Shown: positions 4,754 to 9,103 of the stretch, in pieces | Layout of the letters: every line of letters begins with the position of its first letter | How positions within the stretch are numbered: position 1 is the first letter of the stretch | Origin: an uncultured Lachnospiraceae bacterium | Lineage (GTDB): Bacteria > Bacillota > Clostridia > Lachnospirales > Lachnospiraceae | Direction: 5' to 3' | DNA length: 9,103 bases | Assembly: GCA_902766655.1 (NCBI GenBank) | Contig: CACXEL010000181.1 | Coordinates: 1 to 9,103, forward strand | The notes under the pieces: model-generated | What the model was told of the DNA's origin: nothing | Database searches by the model: none | The model's input: only the letters and a program-made list of their open reading frames with translations | Position numbers and translations under genes: made by a program

Positions 4754-6823
4754 TCAGGCAAGGCCGGCCTCCTCGTTGGTGTAGCCTTCCGTCTCCTGGT
4801 TGTTGCCGCCGGCAGTCTCGGCCGGATTCTCGGTCCCCTGGACCTCCGGCACATTGGTGTCCGCCGTGGTGTCAGACTGGCTGTCGCCGAGAGGAGTCTC
4901 AAGGCCGGAGCGGAGAACATCATTTTCCTCGAGCAGAGGCTCGTCCTGATAAATGTTGAGATAGGGAAGGATATCCTTCAGGATATCCCTGGCGATCCAC
5001 TGGGGGAACCGGTTGTCGGCCTGATTCTCCATGTTAGGCTCGTCCACGACTACATAAATGAGGACCTGGGGATCCTCGTAAGGCACAAAGCCGATGAAGG
5101 AGACCAGGTACTTGCCGTCCGCGCGGGGGATCTTCTGGGAGGTTCCTGTCTTGCCGCCCATGGAATAGCCGTTCACCTTGGCGTATTTGGCGCCGCCCTC
5201 GTCGACGGCCATCTTCATATAGGCCTTGATTTTGGAGGAGGTGTCGGCGGAAACGGTCCTGGAGACCAGGATCTTGTCCATGTTCTTGACCGTCGCTCCG
5301 TTCATGTCCAGGATCCGGCTGACAACACGGGGCCGGTAGTAGGAGCCGCCGTTCACGATGGAGGAGATGGCGGAAGCTTCCTGGATCATGGAGCACTCAA
5401 AGCCCTGGCCGAAAGCTGATGTGGCCAGATCGACGGAGCCCATGGTGGCCGCCGTGTAGAGAATGCCGGAAGCTTCGCCGGAAAGGTCGATGCCCGTCCT
5501 CGTGCCAAAGCCGAACAGTGACTGATAGGAGCAGAACTCATCAACGCCAAGCTTCATGGCGATCTGCATGATGCCATCGTTGCAGGAGTTGGCGATGACA
5601 TGGGCAAGATCTTCCTCGCCGTGACCCTCGTTGTTGGCGCACTTGATCCTGGTTCCGGAGACCACCTCCGAGCCATCGCAATAGAAGGTTTCATCCCCGA
5701 ATAGGGTAGCGCTCTCCAGCGCAGCCGCCATAGTGACCGGTTTGAAGACAGAACCCGGCTCGTAGACATCGGAGATGCAGAAATTGCGCCACAGCGACTG
5801 GAGAGTCGCCAGCCTCTGGGCGTCGTTCATGGCGCCGATTTCTTCCGTGGTATAGTAGGTGCTGAGATCCCTCGGATAGTTGAGATCATAGGGATCGCTG
5901 CTGCCCATGGCGAGTACAGATCCGTCGTTCGGATTCATGACCACGACGCCCACGTTCTCGGCACCTCTTGTGGAGCTGTAAGGGCCGCCGCTGTAGATGG
6001 TGTTGAACCTGGCGATCGTATCCTCCACCACGGACTGGATGTTGGCATCGATGGTGCTGACCACCGTGCAGCCATCCACCGGGTCGATGATGGTCTGGGT
6101 GACATCGGTCGTCCCGTCGCCGGGTTCCCAGTAGCCGAACCGCCGGCCGTCCACGCCGTTCAGCGTGTTGTTGTAGAAGCCCTCAATGCCCCAGTCCGCC
6201 GTTTTTCCATCGTAGGTGAAGCCGATCAGGTCACAGGCCAGGGAATTGAACGGGTACTTTCTCAGGTAGTCCTCCTCGAACCAGACGCCGGCAATCTTTC
6301 TCCGGCTCTTCTGCTCGTCCTCGGGCACGGACTTGTCCTTCTGGTACTCCTCGAAGGCCTTCTTCTGCTCGATGGAAATGTCCGTCATGAGGATCTGGTA
6401 GCGCGACTCCCGTGTCTCTTCGTTGGTGAGCTTTTCGTAGAGCATGGGCTCGCTGAGGCCAAAGACTTCACTCAGGGCCTTCACGGTCGGATCCGCGTAG
6501 TCCTGAGAGGAATTCACGACATAGCAGTCCAGGATCACATTGTAGACCTTCTCGGATGTGGCCAGCACGGTGCCGTTGCGGTCCTGGATCTCTCCCCGCT
6601 TAAAGGGCAGGGTCCGGGAAGAATACTCCGCCTGGGTCTGAGAGAGGACCTGGCGGGCATACTGCTCCCCGCTCACGGCGTTCACGTAGGTGACTCTTAT
6701 CAAAAGACAAACTAAAGCCAGCACGACTGCAACGAAGAGTCCTGCCAGCTTCCGTTTCATCCTTGCATTCATTTTTTTTGGTTTTCGTCCGGAGACGTTG
6801 CTCCGGGATGTATTGCTGCTCAA
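4754..6823 (-). CDS. ftsI: Class B penicillin-binding protein, FtsI/SpoVD type (septal transpeptidase)
   Basis: This is a monofunctional transpeptidase that cross-links septal peptidoglycan outside the membrane, working with an FtsW/SpoVE partner. The 689-residue protein has a basic N-terminal tail, one membrane segment (about 27-46), a PBP dimerisation domain (from about 70, with FKRGEIQDRNGTVLA) and a transpeptidase domain. The three catalytic motifs are present: SVFK at 358-361 within YEPGSVFKP, SCN at 413-415, and KTG at 558-560 within GGKTGTS. No PASTA domain follows; instead residues about 626-689 form an acidic Thr/Asn/Glu-rich tail, which argues against a typical SpoVD with C-terminal PASTA. 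The start is uncertain. The longest frame opens at TTG 6823 without a clear ribosome binding site. ATG 6772 and ATG 6760 give shorter cytoplasmic tails and also lack good sites. The frame is closed upstream by the ftsL stop itself. Family assignment is secure, while vegetative FtsI versus sporulation SpoVD is not decided. Confidence 0.93.
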   Translation of the reverse strand: MSSNTSRSNVSGRKPKKMNARMKRKLAGLFVAVVLALVCLLIRVTYVNAVSGEQYARQVLSQTQAEYSSRTLPFKRGEIQDRNGTVLATSEKVYNVILDCYVVNSSQDYADPTVKALSEVFGLSEPMLYEKLTNEETRESRYQILMTDISIEQKKAFEEYQKDKSVPEDEQKSRRKIAGVWFEEDYLRKYPFNSLACDLIGFTYDGKTADWGIEGFYNNTLNGVDGRRFGYWEPGDGTTDVTQTIIDPVDGCTVVSTIDANIQSVVEDTIARFNTIYSGGPYSSTRGAENVGVVVMNPNDGSVLAMGSSDPYDLNYPRDLSTYYTTEEIGAMNDAQRLATLQSLWRNFCISDVYEPGSVFKPVTMAAALESATLFGDETFYCDGSEVVSGTRIKCANNEGHGEEDLAHVIANSCNDGIMQIAMKLGVDEFCSYQSLFGFGTRTGIDLSGEASGILYTAATMGSVDLATSAFGQGFECSMIQEASAISSIVNGGSYYRPRVVSRILDMNGATVKNMDKILVSRTVSADTSSKIKAYMKMAVDEGGAKYAKVNGYSMGGKTGTSQKIPRADGKYLVSFIGFVPYEDPQVLIYVVVDEPNMENQADNRFPQWIARDILKDILPYLNIYQDEPLLEENDVLRSGLETPLGDSQSDTTADTNVPEVQGTENPAETAGGNNQETEGYTNEEAGLA

Positions 6824-6883
6824 GATCTGAAAACACCGGTACCTGCCTCGTCGCCTCCGCAGGCACGTACTTCCTTCTTCGAA

Positions 6884-7393
6884 TTAGGGCACATCCAGAT
6901 ATTGCCGGACGTAGCCGCTGCTCTCGGTATTATACCACACGACCTCGTCCTCTGTCGCATATTTCATATGCATTTCGTTGATTGCAACATCTTTGACATG
7001 GTCCCATTCGATGCTGTTGGTCACATTCTCCAAAAGAGCGTCGTTTTCGCTCTTCAGAGTGTTCAATTCAGACATCAGACTGTTGTTGACCCTGGTCTGA
7101 GCGGTGATGGTCTCCTTGAGTCTCAGATACTGGACACACATGAGCACCGTCAAACAGCTCATGATTGCCAGGAACAAAACGAACCCCCGGCTTACGGCAA
7201 GGGCCTTCCGCCGGTTTCTGGCCGTCTTAAGGCTGACGCCGTCCGCATACCCCTGCGCGGCGCCGCCCGATCCACCTGTATAGCCGTTCACCTGACCGCT
7301 CCTTAAGGCGGCGTACTCCCCAGTGCGCCGTACGGATGCATTGTCAAATGAATACCGGCTCTCTTTTGTCCTGGTACCCGTTCGAGCTGCCAT
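6884..7393 (-). CDS. ftsL: Septum formation initiator FtsL (FtsL/DivIC family)
   Basis: FtsL is a small bitopic divisome protein whose extracellular coiled coil pairs with DivIC and FtsQ/DivIB and helps activate the FtsW-FtsI pair. The protein has 169 residues from the chosen start. It has a long cytoplasmic region with Gly/Ser-rich and basic parts (TARNRRKAL just before the membrane), one membrane segment (about 69-91), a coiled coil (about 92-124, LKETITAQTRVNNSLMSELN and following), and a C-terminal part with INEMHMKY and VRQYLDVP. A longer frame starts at TTG 7411, but ATG 7393 has GGGGAG (7401-7406) 7 bases upstream and is preferred. It lies between rsmH and the PBP gene, the standard ftsL position. 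Sequence conservation in this family is low, so the call rests on topology, coiled coil and position. The cytoplasmic tail of about 68 residues is long compared with many FtsL proteins. Confidence 0.85.
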   Translation of the reverse strand: MAARTGTRTKESRYSFDNASVRRTGEYAALRSGQVNGYTGGSGGAAQGYADGVSLKTARNRRKALAVSRGFVLFLAIMSCLTVLMCVQYLRLKETITAQTRVNNSLMSELNTLKSENDALLENVTNSIEWDHVKDVAINEMHMKYATEDEVVWYNTESSGYVRQYLDVP

Positions 7394-7400
7394 CAAAATA

Positions 7401-7406
7401 CTCCCC
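7401..7406 (-). promoter_or_regulatory. Ribosome binding site of ftsL, decides the start
   Basis: GGGGAG on the minus strand lies 7 bases before ATG 7393. It is inside the longer frame that begins at TTG 7411, so it favours the ATG as initiator. Confidence 0.75.
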
Positions 7407-7455
7407 GGCAAAGGCTCCGCAAACGGCCGTCAGACCGCTTCTCCCCGGGAGACCT

Positions 7456-8394
7456 TTACCTTATTCTTTCAAATACTCTCAGCTTGGCACTTTTGGCCCG
7501 TGAGTTCACTGCCATCTCCCCCGCTGAAGGAAGGATGGGCTTTCTTGTTACCACCCTGCCGGTCGGCTTGTTGCCGCAGACGCACACCGGAAAGCCCGGC
7601 GGGCAGGTGCAGGGGTTCTCATTTCTCCGGAAGGTGGTCTTGACGATCCTGTCCTCCAGGGAATGAAAGGTGATCACCGCCAGTCTGCCCCCATCGCTGA
7701 GGAGGCCGATCATGGCGTCCAAGCTGTCCGTCAGAGCAGTCAATTCCCCGTTGAGCTCGATCCGTATGGCCTGGAAGGTCCTCTTGGCGGGATGTCCTCC
7801 CGTCTTCTGAAACTTCATCGGGATCGAAGCCTTTATGATCTCCACTAACTCCCCAGTCGTCTCGATCTTGTGTCGGCTTCTTGCTTCCACGATGTGCTTC
7901 GCGATATTCTGGGCAAAGCGTTCCTCTCCGTAGTCACGGATGATCCTGAACAGTTCATGCTCGCTCGCACCGTTGACGAGGTCCGCCGCGGTCTTGTCCT
8001 GGCGCCTGTCCATACGCATGTCGAGAGGGGCATCGTTCATATAGGAGAACCCGCGCTCCGCTTCGTCCAATTGATAGGAAGAAACTCCGAGATCCAGGAC
8101 GATCCCGTCGACGGTCTCAAATCCGGATGCGCGAACGATTTCGGGCATGTCGCAGTAGTTTCCCCGCACGATGATCGTGCGCCCTTTGGACCCGCGCAAC
8201 CGCTCCCCAGCGGCACGGATCGCTGCGTCATCCCGGTCTATTCCAATCAGAGTTCCAGTGGCAGTAAGGTGCTTCAAGATCTCAGAAGAATGGCCCCCTC
8301 CCCCGAGTGTGCCATCCACGTAAACACCGTCCGGCCTCACGGCCAGTGAATCTACGGTCTCATGCAGGAGGACCGACGTATGGTGAAATTCCAT
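7456..8394 (-). CDS. rsmH: 16S rRNA (cytosine-1402-N4)-methyltransferase RsmH (MraW)
   Basis: RsmH uses S-adenosylmethionine to methylate N4 of C1402 in the decoding centre of 16S rRNA. The 312-residue length is normal. The N-terminus [14 protein letters not shown] leads to the SAM-binding loop [10 protein letters not shown] (27-36) and the acidic GIDRD (51-55). Then come [10 protein letters not shown] (101-110), [16 protein letters not shown] (114-129), the [15 protein letters not shown] segment (201-215), [12 protein letters not shown] (241-252) and the C-terminal [14 protein letters not shown] cysteine cluster (262, 264, 271, 273, in [12 protein letters not shown]) is a feature seen in many Gram-positive RsmH proteins. 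The ATG start has AAGGAG (8401-8406) 6 bases upstream. It follows mraZ by 27 bases and is almost certainly cotranscribed with it. Confidence 0.98.
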   Translation of the reverse strand: MEFHHTSVLLHETVDSLAVRPDGVYVDGTLGGGGHSSEILKHLTATGTLIGIDRDDAAIRAAGERLRGSKGRTIIVRGNYCDMPEIVRASGFETVDGIVLDLGVSSYQLDEAERGFSYMNDAPLDMRMDRRQDKTAADLVNGASEHELFRIIRDYGEERFAQNIAKHIVEARSRHKIETTGELVEIIKASIPMKFQKTGGHPAKRTFQAIRIELNGELTALTDSLDAMIGLLSDGGRLAVITFHSLEDRIVKTTFRRNENPCTCPPGFPVCVCGNKPTGRVVTRKPILPSAGEMAVNSRAKSAKLRVFERIR

Positions 8395-8421
8395 TCTCTG
8401 CTCCTTATGTACCGTGTTTCA

Positions 8422-8856
8422 TCACAGATGGATGCCGAGCTCCTCGATATCGCCCGCCAGGTCATCGGCCTCCTCGAAATCATCCACTTCGGCCCAGCGC
8501 TCCGGGCTCCAGATTTCAAAGCTGTCGATGTTGCCGGTGACCACCGCGTCCTTTTTGAGGCCGGCCGCGTCCCTCAGCTCCTGAGTGATCAGGATCCTTC
8601 CCTGGGGGTCCAGACGGGCCTCGCTGGCACTGGTGGTGATATATCTGCGGATTCTCGCTTCCTTCGGATTGGTGCTTCTGAGTGTCTTCAGTGACTGGGC
8701 ATATTCCATGAAGGATTCCTCGGTAAAGACAACAAGGTTGCCGGAAAAGCCCTTGCAGACGACAAGGTTCTGCCCGCCGATCATCTCCCTGTAACGGGAC
8801 GGGATGGTCAGCCGGCCTTTACCGTCAATAGAATGTTGAAACTTACCAAGGAACAT
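8422..8856 (-). CDS. mraZ: Transcriptional regulator MraZ
   Basis: MraZ is a DNA-binding protein of the SpoVT/AbrB-like fold that forms rings and binds tandem repeats upstream of its own operon. The 144-residue protein holds the two expected half-domains. The first has MFLGKFQHSIDGKGRLTIPSRYR with the DxxxR motif at Asp11-Arg15; the second has ARLDPQGRILITQELR with DxxxR at Asp83-Arg87. A C-terminal extension (about 120-144) is acidic. The ATG start has GGGAG (8864-8868) 7 bases upstream. As the first gene of the cluster it sits just below a predicted promoter and a group of GTGG boxes, one of which contains the mraZ ribosome binding site. Autoregulation is therefore likely. Regulation through such boxes is established in E. 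coli and Mycoplasma; here it is inferred. Confidence 0.97.
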   Translation of the reverse strand: MFLGKFQHSIDGKGRLTIPSRYREMIGGQNLVVCKGFSGNLVVFTEESFMEYAQSLKTLRSTNPKEARIRRYITTSASEARLDPQGRILITQELRDAAGLKKDAVVTGNIDSFEIWSPERWAEVDDFEEADDLAGDIEELGIHL

Positions 8857-8860
8857 CCGG

Positions 8861-8922
8861 AATCTCCCACTTTATGGGGTTTTTCCCCCACAATCTACCA
8901 CTTGGTCATTATTTTAACCCAC
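8861..8922 (-). promoter_or_regulatory. Predicted MraZ operator: four GTGG boxes
   Basis: On the minus strand four 10-base units begin with GTGG: GTGGGTTAAA (5' base at 8922), GTGGTAGATT (8901), GTGGGGGAAA (8891) and GTGGGAGATT (8870). The steps are 21, 10 and 21 bases, close to 2, 1 and 2 DNA turns, so all boxes face the same side. The second and fourth differ at one base. Known MraZ sites are TGGG/GTGG-type direct repeats with about 10-base period in front of mraZ. The first box lies in the promoter spacer and overlaps the -10, and the last overlaps the mraZ ribosome binding site, which suits repression. Confidence 0.75.
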
Positions 8923-8939
8923 GCAATCTCAAAAATCAA
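8911..8939 (-). promoter_or_regulatory. Predicted sigma-A promoter of the mraZ operon
   Basis: Minus strand TTGATT (8934-8939) and TAAAAT (8911-8916) are 17 bases apart, matching the housekeeping consensus at four and five of six positions. Transcription would begin near 8904, inside the GTGG box group and about 48 bases before the mraZ ATG. The site lies directly after the upstream terminator. Confidence 0.7.
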
Positions 8940-8950
8940 CCTCCCAAAGC

Positions 8951-8981
8951 AAAAAGAAAAGAGGGCTCAAAGAGCCCTCTT
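8951..8981 (-). terminator. Intrinsic terminator upstream of the mraZ operon
   Basis: AAGAGGGCTC and GAGCCCTCTT form a perfect 10-bp stem with a 3-base loop (8959-8981). On the minus strand it is followed by TTCTTTTT (8951-8958), a proper T-tract. On the plus strand no T-run follows, so it acts on leftward transcripts. It would stop transcription arriving from beyond the right edge and separates that from the mraZ promoter. Confidence 0.88.
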
Positions 8982-9103
8982 CACGATATTGTGGCTTGTT
9001 TTTCCGCATCCACCATATCTTGTGATGCATTTTTAAAATTTCGGAACAATGTACAATTCGCAGTCCGGGATTTTAGAAATATTTTACAGTGGCGATCCTT
9101 CCG
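8982..9103. other. AT-rich right edge with two competing partial frames
   Basis: No gene can be called with confidence. On the minus strand one frame is open from the edge to TGA at 8981-8983 (about 40 residues, ending DMVDAEKQATIS), directly abutting the terminator, which would suit the 3' end of an upstream gene. Its codons are AT-rich and unlike the cluster genes. On the plus strand an ATG at 9049 opens a frame running off the edge (MYNSQSGILEIFYSGDPS), a plausible divergent gene start but with only a weak GGAA before it. At most one is likely to be real. Confidence 0.3.

Noticed and set aside
4658..5419. Plus-strand frame of 253 residues
   Set aside because: It is antisense to the PBP transpeptidase domain and shows no recognisable domain; long shadow frames are expected at this GC content.
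7394..7411. TTG 7411 as the ftsL start
   Set aside because: ATG 7393 has a well-spaced GGGGAG; the TTG has only a cramped GGAG.
7440..7452. TCTCCCCGGGAGA palindrome between rsmH and ftsL
   Set aside because: It leaves a 1-base centre, so only a short 5-bp hairpin with a 3-base loop is possible; probably chance.
8833..9036. Plus-strand frame of 67 residues
   Set aside because: It runs over the start of mraZ, its operator, promoter and terminator, and has no ribosome binding site.

Overview
The window is a division and cell wall (dcw) cluster read entirely on the minus strand. In transcription order, from right to left, it holds mraZ, rsmH, ftsL, a class B penicillin-binding protein (FtsI/SpoVD type), mraY, murD, ftsQ (divIB) and the 5' part of ftsZ, which runs off the left edge. 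The gene order, the short DivIC-like FtsL, the DivIB-type FtsQ, GGAGG-type ribosome binding sites and the moderately high GC content point to a Gram-positive clostridial bacterium, most likely Lachnospiraceae or a relative. That placement is inferred from protein character and gene order; no search was run.

Layout: the right edge (about 8982-9103) holds no clear gene, only two competing partial reading frames. A strong intrinsic terminator (8951-8981) insulates the cluster. A sigma-A-like promoter (8911-8939) and a group of four GTGG boxes (8861-8922), the likely MraZ operator, precede mraZ. Genes then follow closely: mraZ-rsmH gap 27 bases, rsmH-ftsL about 62, ftsL-PBP about 60, PBP-mraY 96 (with a stem-loop), mraY-murD 57 (with a perfect 9-bp stem-loop), murD-ftsQ overlapping by 20 bases. 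A 277-base gap before ftsZ holds a second, near-consensus promoter and a GC-rich hairpin. Several starts differ from the longest possible frame: ftsZ starts at TTG, while murD and ftsL start at internal ATGs with good ribosome binding sites.

How the genes work together: MraZ controls the operon. RsmH methylates 16S rRNA. MraY and MurD perform cytoplasmic and membrane steps of peptidoglycan precursor synthesis. FtsL, FtsQ/DivIB and the class B PBP form the septal synthesis complex, and FtsZ makes the ring that recruits it. murF, ftsW and murG, often found in this cluster, are absent from this stretch.

I see no new defence, mobile or biosynthetic system. The most unusual object is FtsQ/DivIB: an acidic, low-complexity, apparently disordered insertion of about 258 residues, carrying a 48-bp tandem repeat, interrupts the extracellular beta domain. 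The PBP also has an acidic C-terminal tail. The regular 21-10-21 spacing of the GTGG boxes is a second point of interest.
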